This document shows, piece by piece, positions 1 to 7,040 of a DNA stretch of 11,932 nt. Position 1 is the stretch's first letter. Every line of letters begins with the position of its first letter. The DNA lies in contig SOJS01000038.1 of assembly GCA_004376435.1 (NCBI GenBank), positions 1 to 11,932 of the forward strand. Direction: 5' to 3'. A program made the position numbers and the translations under genes. The notes beneath the pieces were generated by a model. The model did not search any database, was not told the DNA's origin, and saw nothing but the letters and a program-made list of their open reading frames with translations. Origin of the DNA: Dehalococcoidia bacterium. GTDB taxonomy: Bacteria > Chloroflexota > Dehalococcoidia > Dehalococcoidales > JAUVZE01.

Positions 1-14
1 CCAAGGATAAATAA

Positions 15-2417
15 GTGCCACTTTTCTATCTAAGCTGTGCCTGGGTGGCGGGTATCTTCCTGGGGTCAAAATTCAGTCTGCCTTTAGTCCTTATCCTCAG
101 CGGGCTTATCCCTCTCCCCTTCCTTTTTATTATAAAAAGGCGCCGCCTCATAGTCCTTGCCAGCCTGTGTCTTCTTGCCTTCTTTGGCGGCGCCTTTTAC
201 TTCCCGTCATCCCTACCCCCTGATGATGAAAGCCAACTTCACTTCTACAACGATGAAACGGTAGCTATAAAAGGGATAATCAGCACCGACCCCGAGGTCA
301 GAGACAAAACCGTCCACCTCCGCCTGTCAGCCTCAGAGATAAAACTGGATGAAGAGTGGCATCAGGTTTCGGGGACGGCCCTGCTTTTTGTCCCCAGATA
401 CCCCACCTACAGCTATGGCGATGTGCTTTCCGTGAGCGGCAAGCTGGAGACACCACCCCAGCTTGATGACTTTGACTACCAGGGCTACCTCGCCCACCAG
501 GGAATCTACTCCACCATGCTCTACCCCAAAATAGAAATTGAGGCTAGGGAGCAGGGGAGTAAGCCGCTGGCATGGGTCTACTCACTGAGAAGTAACTTTT
601 CCCAGACTCTGGCTGAGGTATTACCCGAGCCCCAGGCATCGCTTGCCCAGGGGATTATTTTAGGCAAGAGGGGCACCATTCCCCTCCCCCTCAAGGAAAA
701 CTTTGTCGGCACCGGCACCGCCCACCTGCTGGCTATCTCCGGCCTCCACCTCAGCATTGTGGCTGGCATCCTGCTCAGCCTGGGGATATGGCTCTTCGGC
801 AGAAGGCATTACACCTATATCTGGCTGGCACTGGGAGCAATCTGGCTCTATGCCCTGATTACCGGCATGCATGCACCGGTGGTCAGGGGAGCTATTATGG
901 CTAGCATCTTCCTAGCCGCCGAGCTTGTGGGCAGGCAGAGAAGCGCCTTCACCGCCCTTGCCTTTGCCGCCGCGATAATGGTTGGGGTTGACCCTCAAAT
1001 CCTGTGGACGGCTCCCTTCCAGATGAGCTTCCTGGCGATGACCGGTCTAATCCTGGTCACCCCTCCCCTCCAGACTCTGGGGAGAAGGGCGATGGCGGCT
1101 ACCTTAAGTGAAAAGGGGGCAGTGACATCAATCGCCAATATCATCACTGACAGCTTCAGCGTAACGCTGGGGGCAATCATCGCTGTCTGGCCACTTATTG
1201 CCTACTACTTTGGCATTATCTCCTTCGTGGCACCGCTAGCTACCTTGATTGCCCTGCCGGCACTGCCAGCCATCATTATCAGCGGTGCTCTCGCCGGAAT
1301 TGTCGGGCTCATCTCACTGCCACTGGCTAGTATCATCGGCTGGCTAGCCTGGCTCTTCCTTTCCTATATGGTGGCGGTGGTCAATTTCTTTGCCCTCACT
1401 CCCCTGTCATCTATCAAGGTCAGCTCGGTCAGTCCCGCCCTGATAGGCGGCTACTATCTCGCCCTGGCTCTGGCTATCGGGCTCATCAGTAACCGCCAGA
1501 AGCTGGCTAACCTCATCCCTCAGGCTAAAGCCTGGCTCAAGTCAGGAGTAACCGAAACCCCCCTCTCCCGACTGGTGGTAAGATGGCTGCTGCCGCCGCT
1601 AGTGGTGGTAGCTATCCTGGTATCGGTGGCGGCGGCAACCACCCCTGACAATAACCTTCATGTGAGCTTCCTTGATGTCGGTCAGGGGGATGCTATCCTG
1701 ATTCAGACCCCGTCTGGCCAGGATATCCTGATTGATGGCGGACCCAGCCCCCAGCCAGTAACCCTAGAGCTGGGTAAAAAGATGTCCTTCTGGGATAGAA
1801 CCATTGATCTGGTCATCCTGACCCACCCCCATGCTGACCACCTTGGCGGGCTGATAGCGGTGCTAGAGAGGTATGAGGTCAGCCAGGTGCTCTACCCCGA
1901 CCTGGATAGTGACTCACCGCTATATGATGAGTGGCGGCATCTAATTGAGGAAAAGGATATTAAATATACCATTGCCCAGGCGGGGCAGAGGATTGACCTC
2001 GGGGCGGGGGTGATAATAGAGGTGCTTAACCCCCAGCAGCCCCACCTCACCGACACCCAGTCAGATATTGATAACAACGGGGTGGTGGTGCGCTTAACTA
2101 TGGGTGATGTCAGCTTCCTGCTCACGGCTGATATTATGTGGGTGGCAGAATTTGAGCTTATCACCCATAGCGCTACCTTAAACAGCACCGTGCTCAAGGT
2201 AGCCCACCATGGCTCGGATACCTCCACCAGTGCTGATTTCCTGGCGGCGGTCAACTCTCAACTAGCCGTTATTTCTAGTGCTGACACCGCCAGCAATGAG
2301 GTTATTAAAAGGCTGGAAGCAGAGCTGGGCTCAGAAAATATCTACCTCACTTATGAGCGAGGCACGGTTGAATTTACCACCGACGGCAAGCGGCTGTGGC
2401 TGGAGACTGAAAAGTGA
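15..2417 (+). CDS. comEC: ComEC/Rec2 DNA-uptake channel protein
   Basis: Polytopic inner-membrane protein that carries transforming single-stranded DNA into the cytoplasm. It has 800 residues, a normal full length for ComEC. Hydrophobic helices fill the first ~55 residues, followed by a soluble N-terminal domain (about 70-180). The competence domain spans roughly 225-500 and includes the typical stretch GTGTAHLLAISGLHLSIV near residue 231. A C-terminal metallo-beta-lactamase domain begins at FLDVGQGD (about 552) and keeps the metal-binding signature THPHADH (603-609), the Asp of LTAD (706) and AHHGSD (730-735), so its hydrolase site looks intact. The start is GTG at 15, with AAGGA at 3-7 ahead of it. 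No comEA is visible, but the gene begins at the window edge, so a partner could lie upstream. Family assignment is secure; whether the organism is naturally competent is not shown. Confidence 0.95.
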   Translation: MPLFYLSCAWVAGIFLGSKFSLPLVLILSGLIPLPFLFIIKRRRLIVLASLCLLAFFGGAFYFPSSLPPDDESQLHFYNDETVAIKGIISTDPEVRDKTVHLRLSASEIKLDEEWHQVSGTALLFVPRYPTYSYGDVLSVSGKLETPPQLDDFDYQGYLAHQGIYSTMLYPKIEIEAREQGSKPLAWVYSLRSNFSQTLAEVLPEPQASLAQGIILGKRGTIPLPLKENFVGTGTAHLLAISGLHLSIVAGILLSLGIWLFGRRHYTYIWLALGAIWLYALITGMHAPVVRGAIMASIFLAAELVGRQRSAFTALAFAAAIMVGVDPQILWTAPFQMSFLAMTGLILVTPPLQTLGRRAMAATLSEKGAVTSIANIITDSFSVTLGAIIAVWPLIAYYFGIISFVAPLATLIALPALPAIIISGALAGIVGLISLPLASIIGWLAWLFLSYMVAVVNFFALTPLSSIKVSSVSPALIGGYYLALALAIGLISNRQKLANLIPQAKAWLKSGVTETPLSRLVVRWLLPPLVVVAILVSVAAATTPDNNLHVSFLDVGQGDAILIQTPSGQDILIDGGPSPQPVTLELGKKMSFWDRTIDLVILTHPHADHLGGLIAVLERYEVSQVLYPDLDSDSPLYDEWRHLIEEKDIKYTIAQAGQRIDLGAGVIIEVLNPQQPHLTDTQSDIDNNGVVVRLTMGDVSFLLTADIMWVAEFELITHSATLNSTVLKVAHHGSDTSTSADFLAAVNSQLAVISSADTASNEVIKRLEAELGSENIYLTYERGTVEFTTDGKRLWLETEK

Positions 2418-2479
2418 GAGAGCCTTTTGTGTCAGTTATCTTGCCCAAAGAGACACCTGATTCTTCATTTATCGCTATA

Positions 2480-2508
2480 TTGACAATAAATCATACAAGC
2501 TATAGTAT
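2480..2508 (+). promoter_or_regulatory. sigma70-type promoter for the orphan membrane protein gene
   Basis: A perfect -35 hexamer TTGACA (2480-2485) lies exactly 17 bp before TAGTAT (2503-2508), which matches the -10 consensus at four of six positions. Transcription would start near 2515, giving an untranslated leader of about 40 bases before the ATG at 2558. This gives the gene a promoter separate from comEC. The 131-base gap downstream of comEC holds no convincing terminator hairpin. Confidence 0.5.
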
Positions 2509-2557
2509 TCAGCTAAATAGGTACGGATAAAATCAATTATAATTTGGATTGAATACG

Positions 2558-3316
2558 ATGGATTGGGGACTAATAGTAACACTTCCCACAACAGTAGCAT
2601 TCGGCATTGCGACAATAGTTCTTGCCCTAAAGCTAGCTAAAAGAAAGAAACCAGTTTGGGCTTACAAAACAACAAAAATAATAGGGCTCGGCACTAATGC
2701 ACCACCAGAGCTTAAATTAACTTTCAGTGATAGACCCGTTAATGATGTTTATCAAACTACCTTCATACTGTTCAACAAAGGAACAGAGGCTATTCGCAGG
2801 GGTGACGTGACTGAAAGCGTTACCATGCACTTTCAAGGAGCTGAGATACTTCGCCAACCTATTATTAAGGCAAAAAGTAAAGAAGCCATTGAATTCTCGG
2901 CAGAACAAGTGGTGAAAGATGGAGACAATTCCATCCAATTAGGCTTTTTATACCTTGACCATAATGATGGGGCTGTCGTTGATGTTTTACATACTGAGGG
3001 TGAGGACATAAGATGTTCGGGTAACATGATAGGTGCTAAGGAAATAGCTAACATTGGGGAATTTGCCCCATTTCGCACTGAGCGTTTCAGAAGTCTGCTA
3101 GCAGTAGGCGCTGCAATGTTGCTGATGCCTCTTTTGGGGTCTTCATTCTTAATGCTACCTGAGTCCCGTACCCCTGCAGGACTTGCCCTTTTGCCTATCT
3201 CTATCATCATCTTGAGTATCTTGATGCTTAGTCTTTGGTTTGTCTGCTATATGTCGGCGATCCGCCCATTCTTTCGCTATAGAATATTCCCTAAGTGGAG
3301 CCGCATTAAGGAATAA
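2558..3316 (+). CDS. Uncharacterised membrane-anchored protein
   Basis: I do not recognise a named family with known function. The protein has 252 residues from the ATG chosen here. One hydrophobic helix lies at about 4-24, followed by a basic stretch (KLAKRKK). A soluble region of about 150 residues looks beta-rich (LKLTF, TTFILFNKG, IQLGFLYLDH). Two more hydrophobic helices lie at about 182-202 and 210-236, ending in a basic tail. The soluble part is likely displayed on one side of the membrane, but which side is unclear. A TTG at 2549 in the same frame would add three residues; neither start has a good Shine-Dalgarno sequence, so ATG is preferred. The gene is visibly AT-richer than its neighbours: 2641-2700 has 23 G/C in 60, against 38 in 60 at 1561-1620 in comEC. 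This hints at later acquisition. It has its own promoter and no obvious functional link to the genes on either side. Confidence 0.75.
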   Translation: MDWGLIVTLPTTVAFGIATIVLALKLAKRKKPVWAYKTTKIIGLGTNAPPELKLTFSDRPVNDVYQTTFILFNKGTEAIRRGDVTESVTMHFQGAEILRQPIIKAKSKEAIEFSAEQVVKDGDNSIQLGFLYLDHNDGAVVDVLHTEGEDIRCSGNMIGAKEIANIGEFAPFRTERFRSLLAVGAAMLLMPLLGSSFLMLPESRTPAGLALLPISIIILSILMLSLWFVCYMSAIRPFFRYRIFPKWSRIKE

Positions 3317-3468
3317 TTAAGGCCTCCAATTTCCTTGTAATCCTAGCTCGAAATACTGATTTAGTCGCTACATTTTATCTATCGCAAATTAGCTTCTCGC
3401 AGGTGACCCACCCCAACAATAAATCACGCTAACGTTTTCAACAAGCGGGAGGCTATTTTATGAAAAGT
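3317..3468. other. AT-rich non-coding spacer
   Basis: Together with the promoter region that follows, this makes a gap of 247 bases between the orphan membrane gene and the symporter unit. I see no tRNA, riboswitch fold, long inverted repeat or terminator with a T-run here. It shares the lower GC content of the gene to its left. Confidence 0.4.
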
Positions 3469-3497
3469 TTGCCAAGCCGAATGCCTTATAGTATAAT
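3469..3497 (+). promoter_or_regulatory. Strong sigma70-type promoter for the symporter unit
   Basis: TTGCCA (3469-3474, five of six matches to the -35 consensus) is separated by exactly 17 bp from a perfect TATAAT (3492-3497). The predicted start of transcription is near 3504, leaving a leader of about 60 bases before the small membrane protein. Sequence, spacing and position in an intergenic gap all agree, making this the best promoter in the window. Confidence 0.65.
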
Positions 3498-3563
3498 ATC
3501 TACTTAAAAAAACCGTGCCGCAGCTAAAGGCCAGGGGAAGATTTTTTATATTAAGGAGAAAAA

Positions 3564-3758
3564 ATGAAGGCAAGGGAATTACAGCTTATCTTGGCTTTGG
3601 TCGTGCTCATAATACTGACCTTCGTCATGTCATTTACCGTTCTTAAAGATACCGCCACCTTTGGCGGCGGTTTTCTCTTTTTCCTGCTGGTGCCAGTGGC
3701 GACGATTATCTATATCGCCATTTACATGACTAAATCATGGAAGGAGCATCTTAAATAA
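3564..3758 (+). CDS. Small two-helix membrane protein, putative symporter accessory subunit
   Basis: A 64-residue protein with two hydrophobic helices (about 6-27 and 34-55) joined by a short loop (KDTATFGGG) and ending in a charged tail (KSWKEHLK). The start is well supported: AAGGAG at 3553-3558 sits five bases before the ATG. Its TAA stop shares one base with the ATG of the symporter (TAATG), so the two proteins should be translationally coupled and made in similar amounts. Small membrane proteins encoded directly before SSS transporters are known in several subfamilies (for example the DUF4212 and DUF3311 types). I cannot tell which of these this one belongs to. A role in assembly, stability or regulation of the transporter is inferred from position and topology only. 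Confidence 0.75.
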   Translation: MKARELQLILALVVLIILTFVMSFTVLKDTATFGGGFLFFLLVPVATIIYIAIYMTKSWKEHLK

Positions 3759-5218
3759 TGAGTTCAATCTGGATATACCTGGCCATTGTCATCTGGTTTG
3801 CCTTCGGTGCCCTAATCTCCTGGCAGGCAAGAAAAAGGCTGGGGAAGGGAATCGCCGAATACTTCCTGGCTAATAGAAAAATCGGCAGTGTCATCGGCGC
3901 CTTCACCTTGAGCACCACTGTTTATAGCGCCTTTATGATGATCGGTCTGGTCGGGCTGGTCTATAAAACAGGTATCGGTGCCTTTGGCTTTGAGATTGTC
4001 TTTCTGGTGGCATCGCTGGTGCTGCTGGCAATATTTATCCCCAGATTCTGGATTGCCGGCAAAAAATACGGCTATGTCACCCCAGCCGAACTTTTGGGGG
4101 ATAGATACCAAAACAGGGCGATAGCCGTCATTGTGGCTATAATATTTATCGTCACCCTCATTCCCTACACCTCGGTGCAGCTGATGGGGGCCGGTCTTCT
4201 GGCCGAGACGCTCTCCGGTGGCGGCATTCCCTACTGGCTGGGGAGTTTGATATTGCCCATCATCGCCTTTATCTATGCCTGGTGGGCGGGGATGCGCTCG
4301 GTTGCCTGGACGGATGCCCTGCAGGGCACCATTATGCTTGTTGGCAGTCTGGCGCTGCTCGGTTTTATCGCTATTTACCTCTTCCCCGAGGGAATGTTCA
4401 CCACCATCGCCGCCTCATTCCCGGAAAAGCTAAAATTTACCTGGGGGTTCAATATGTGGCTGGGGCTTACTCTGCCCTGGATTTTCTTTATGCTGCTAAT
4501 CCCGCAGGTAAGCCAGCGGTTTTTTATCCTCAAGGATGTTAAGTCAATACGGGGGATGATTATCGGCTTTGGCATCTTCGGTTTGATTTATACCGTGCTG
4601 GTGACTATCTTCGGGCTGGCGGCGCTTCACATTGTTCCCGGCCTTGAGGTCGCCGACCAGGCAATGCCGTCTCTGCTCAGCCTGGTGCCGACGGCACTTG
4701 CCCTGACTATTGCCATCAGTATCTTTGCCGCCTCTGTCTCCACTATCAATTCAATAGTCTTAAGCCTTTCTTCCATCGTCGGCCGGGATATCTACCGTGC
4801 CCTTTCCCCCACAATATCAGAGAATAGAGAGTTATTCTGGGGCAAGATGCTCATCCCGATAATGTTCCTCGTCGCCTGGGGGTTTGCTCAGCTTAAACTA
4901 GGAATGATTGGCATCCTGTCAACAATGTCTTCCGGTGGGCTAATGAGCATACTGCCGGCACTGATAGGCGCCTTTTTCTGGAAGCGGGGCACGGCGGCGG
5001 CAGTGATTGCCAGCTCCATACCCAGCGTCATTGTAATCGGCTGGTTTTATATAGCCGGCTTGAAACCGCTTGGCATTTGGCCGCCAGTATGGGGGCTGAT
5101 TATTTCTACAGTAATATATGTCGTCGTCAGCTATCTCACCAGACCACCGGAGAAGGCGGGCGAGTTTGTTGACTATACCAAAAACTGGCAGGCTAACGCC
5201 AAAGCCTTAAAAGAGTAG
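3758..5218 (+). CDS. Sodium:solute symporter, SSS family
   Basis: Integral membrane secondary transporter that should couple sodium entry to uptake of an organic solute. At 486 residues with about 12-13 hydrophobic helices it has the usual size for the family. Diagnostic elements are the N-terminal helix followed by EYFLANRKIG (about 34-43), the VTPAELLGDRY motif (107-117), SVAWTDALQG (181-190) and AASVSTINS (324-332). The last corresponds to the helix whose Ser/Thr residues help form the Na2 sodium site in characterised members. The substrate cannot be assigned: PutP-, PanF- and monocarboxylate-type members share these features. An AAGGAG (3741-3746) inside the preceding small gene lies 11 bases before the ATG, and the one-base overlap suggests coupling. 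The neighbouring organic-acid enzymes on the other strand make a carboxylate substrate plausible, but this is speculation. The TAG stop touches the stop of the convergent fumarase gene. Confidence 0.9.
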   Translation: MSSIWIYLAIVIWFAFGALISWQARKRLGKGIAEYFLANRKIGSVIGAFTLSTTVYSAFMMIGLVGLVYKTGIGAFGFEIVFLVASLVLLAIFIPRFWIAGKKYGYVTPAELLGDRYQNRAIAVIVAIIFIVTLIPYTSVQLMGAGLLAETLSGGGIPYWLGSLILPIIAFIYAWWAGMRSVAWTDALQGTIMLVGSLALLGFIAIYLFPEGMFTTIAASFPEKLKFTWGFNMWLGLTLPWIFFMLLIPQVSQRFFILKDVKSIRGMIIGFGIFGLIYTVLVTIFGLAALHIVPGLEVADQAMPSLLSLVPTALALTIAISIFAASVSTINSIVLSLSSIVGRDIYRALSPTISENRELFWGKMLIPIMFLVAWGFAQLKLGMIGILSTMSSGGLMSILPALIGAFFWKRGTAAAVIASSIPSVIVIGWFYIAGLKPLGIWPPVWGLIISTVIYVVVSYLTRPPEKAGEFVDYTKNWQANAKALKE

Positions 5219-5770
5219 CTAATCCTGGCAGTATTTAGCCTTGCCTTCCTGGTAGAGGTCGCCGCCATAGATGTCATTAACCACAGTGACCGGAAAATCT
5301 TCCACCTCAAGACGGCGGACTGCCTCAGCACCAAGCTCCTCATAGGCGATTACTTCTGACTTCTTAATCTTCTTGGCGATGAGAGCACCGGCGCCGCCAA
5401 CCACCGCCAGGTAGACCGCCCCAAATTTCTGCATCGCCTCCTTTACCGCCGCTGAGCGCATACCCTTGCCAATCATCCCCTTTAGCCCCTCGGCTATCAA
5501 ACGAGGTGAGTAAGCATCCATACGACCGCTGGTGGTCGGTCCGGCAGAGCCAATTACCTCACCTGGCTTGGCCGGGGAAGGACCCATAAAATAGACCACC
5601 TGCCCCTTAATATCAAAGGGTAGTGGCTTGCCCCCCTCCAGAGCCTCAACCAGCCTCTTATGAGCGGCATCACGGGCGACATAGATGACGCCGTTCAGTA
5701 AAATATCGTCCCCGGCCTTAAGCTCTTTTAAAGTCTCATCGGTTAAGGGAAGGCTAATCCTTTTTGCCAT
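5219..5770 (-). CDS. Fumarate hydratase class I, beta subunit
   Basis: C-terminal-type subunit of the oxygen-sensitive iron-sulfur fumarase (fumarate + water to malate), working with the alpha subunit encoded at 9189-10034. It has 183 residues, as expected for a separate beta subunit. Conserved blocks are the FMGPSPAKPGEVIGSAGPTT loop (about 61-80) followed by SGRMD, the GKGMRS segment (101-106), the LAVVGGAGALIAKKI region (121-135) and NDIYGGDLY (165-173). The start was chosen from the ribosome binding site: GGGAGG (5777-5782) directly abuts an ATG at 5776, too close to serve it, but sits six bases from the ATG at 5770. The gene is last in the operon, 59 bases after the SDH iron-sulfur subunit. 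The related tartrate dehydratase family shares this fold; fumarase is favoured because of the SDH and malic enzyme neighbours. Confidence 0.9.
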   Translation of the reverse strand: MAKRISLPLTDETLKELKAGDDILLNGVIYVARDAAHKRLVEALEGGKPLPFDIKGQVVYFMGPSPAKPGEVIGSAGPTTSGRMDAYSPRLIAEGLKGMIGKGMRSAAVKEAMQKFGAVYLAVVGGAGALIAKKIKKSEVIAYEELGAEAVRRLEVEDFPVTVVNDIYGGDLYQEGKAKYCQD

Positions 5771-5776
5771 TTTCAT

Positions 5777-5782
5777 CCTCCC
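5777..5782 (-). promoter_or_regulatory. Ribosome binding site deciding the beta fumarase start
   Basis: GGGAGG on the minus strand. There is no spacing to the first in-frame ATG (5776) and six bases to the second (5770), so the second is the likely initiation codon. Confidence 0.65.
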
Positions 5783-5829
5783 GTCTAGATTTTAGGTTTT
5801 CCGGCTTCTAATTGCTCTCTTAAAGCAGT

Positions 5830-6657
5830 TTATTTTTCCTTTTTCACGGTGAAATCAGGATAGGGAACTTTAGGTTTGCTTTCCTTAATCGGCGGCACTA
5901 CCGGAGACGGCGGCCGCCGTTTTCCCAGCCCCAAGGCTTCAGCTGCCAGCTGCCTTTTGAGTAACTGAATCGCCAGCGCCGGGTCTAATCCCTTGGGGCA
6001 GGCTTCCGAGCAGGCGCCGGCAAGGTGGCAGCGCCATACCCCGTGGTCAGTGTCCACTAGAGGTAACCTCTCCTTTTGCCCTTGGTCGCGGCTGTCAGCA
6101 CAGTAGCGGTAACACTGAGCCATCGCCTGTGGTCCTAAAAAGAGTCTATCGCTGGCTGAGGTGGGGCAGGCTGCCAGACAAATGCCGCACTTGATGCAGT
6201 AGGCAAACTGCAGGAAGGTATTTAATTCTTGAGGTGACTGGGCAAATTCAGCGTTGGGGTCTTCCATCCCCGCCTCACCACGAATGAGGTAAGGCTTTAT
6301 CTGCTTGTGGCTACTAAACATAGGGGTCAAATCCACCACCAGGTCTTTAATAATCGACAAGTTGGGCAGTGGCCTTACCGTCAGCTTATCTGAGTGAAAT
6401 TCCTCTATCTGGGTGTGGCAGGCGAGGTGGGGATAGTTGTTGACCAGCATGCCACAGGAGCCACAAATCCCCATACGGCAGGAGGCGCGAAAAGAAAGGG
6501 TGCTGTCTATGTTTTCCTTGATATAGAGCAGACCATCAAGCACCGTCATCCCCTTATTGAAGGGCACGGTGAACTTCTCCAGATGAGGCGCTCCGCCGTT
6601 TTCCGGGTTGTATCTCTGGACTTTGAATGTTATTTTTTCAGGATTAAACTCAGCCAT
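5830..6657 (-). CDS. sdhB: Succinate dehydrogenase/fumarate reductase iron-sulfur subunit
   Basis: Electron-transfer subunit between the flavoprotein and the membrane quinone site. The N-terminal ferredoxin-like domain carries [2Fe-2S] cysteines at 60, 65, 68 and 80 (SCRMGICGSCGM and LACHT). The C-terminal helical domain carries CIKCGICLAACP (154-165) and CHLAGACSEACPKG (210-223). By family rule C154, C157, C160 and C220 bind the [4Fe-4S] cluster, while C164, C210 and C216 bind the [3Fe-4S] cluster, so all three clusters should be present. The 275 residues exceed the common ~235-250. The extra part is a proline- and lysine-rich tail after about residue 245 with no recognised domain. The start ATG follows AGGAGG (6662-6667), which overlaps the stop codon of the membrane anchor gene upstream, favouring translational coupling. 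The direction of catalysis cannot be told from this subunit. Confidence 0.95.
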   Translation of the reverse strand: MAEFNPEKITFKVQRYNPENGGAPHLEKFTVPFNKGMTVLDGLLYIKENIDSTLSFRASCRMGICGSCGMLVNNYPHLACHTQIEEFHSDKLTVRPLPNLSIIKDLVVDLTPMFSSHKQIKPYLIRGEAGMEDPNAEFAQSPQELNTFLQFAYCIKCGICLAACPTSASDRLFLGPQAMAQCYRYCADSRDQGQKERLPLVDTDHGVWRCHLAGACSEACPKGLDPALAIQLLKRQLAAEALGLGKRRPPSPVVPPIKESKPKVPYPDFTVKKEK

Positions 6658-6665
6658 AATACCTC

Positions 6666-7028
6666 CTAGCTGGACAACAGGCTTATCGGGACATAAGAAC
6701 CCCAGATAAAGACAGCGATACCAACAACAACGAACAACCAGGTAATGACACGCTCTTTTCTAGCTGAAGGGGTTAGCTCTAGTATAATTCCCCTCAGCCC
6801 GTAGAGGGCGTGATAGAGGAGGAAAGCCAGCAGGGCGATGTAGATGCCGACCCATATACCCTGGCTGGAGCGGGCTATCATGGCTCCCCAGGAGGTTGGC
6901 TCAGAGGCATCAACGCCAAAGAAAGCCAAAACTTCTTCCAGATGGAGCGCCACCATATGGATGCCGGCTAAGACGGCTATGGCAATGCCGCTAAACATAT
7001 GCAGCAGGTGAAGACGAGTCCGACGCAT
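6666..7028 (-). CDS. sdhD: SDH/FRD membrane anchor, cytochrome b-type subunit (second anchor)
   Basis: Small hydrophobic subunit that, with the SdhC-like protein before it, anchors the enzyme and forms the quinone site. It has 120 residues and three predicted helices (about 10-35, 57-84 and 94-117). Histidines H10 and H24 lie in or near the first helix and H73 in the second, in the setting LYHALYGLRG, which resembles heme-ligating positions of related anchors. The start is set by AGGAGG (7035-7040) six bases before the ATG at 7028. The frame is open further upstream to a TTG at 7055, but that lies inside the preceding gene and has no comparable binding site. The gene starts ten bases after the SdhC stop. 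Assignment rests on topology, histidines and position between sdhC and sdhB; sequence conservation in this family is low. Confidence 0.85.
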   Translation of the reverse strand: MRRTRLHLLHMFSGIAIAVLAGIHMVALHLEEVLAFFGVDASEPTSWGAMIARSSQGIWVGIYIALLAFLLYHALYGLRGIILELTPSARKERVITWLFVVVGIAVFIWGSYVPISLLSS

Positions 7029-7034
7029 TAAAAG

Positions 7035-7040
7035 CCTCCT
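7035..7040 (-). promoter_or_regulatory. Ribosome binding site deciding the sdhD start
   Basis: A perfect AGGAGG on the minus strand lies six bases before the ATG at 7028 and partly overlaps the TAG stop (7039-7041) of sdhC. It supports the shorter 120-residue product and tight translational coupling. Confidence 0.75.

Noticed and set aside
2429..2456. Short inverted repeat GTGTC ... GACAC after comEC as a possible terminator.
   Set aside because: Five-base arms with an 18-base loop and no T-run; too weak to call.
3420..3455. Resemblance of the GCTAACG...CAACAAGCGGG stretch to an integron attC site after an AT-rich gene.
   Set aside because: No matching GTTRRRY core pair at the proper distance, no partner site upstream of the gene, and no integrase in the window.
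3460..3507. A 15-codon open frame (ATG at 3460) behind GGGAGG in the spacer before the symporter unit.
   Set aside because: It overlaps the predicted promoter, ends before or at the predicted transcription start, and has no recognisable attenuator-like content; a chance frame is more likely.
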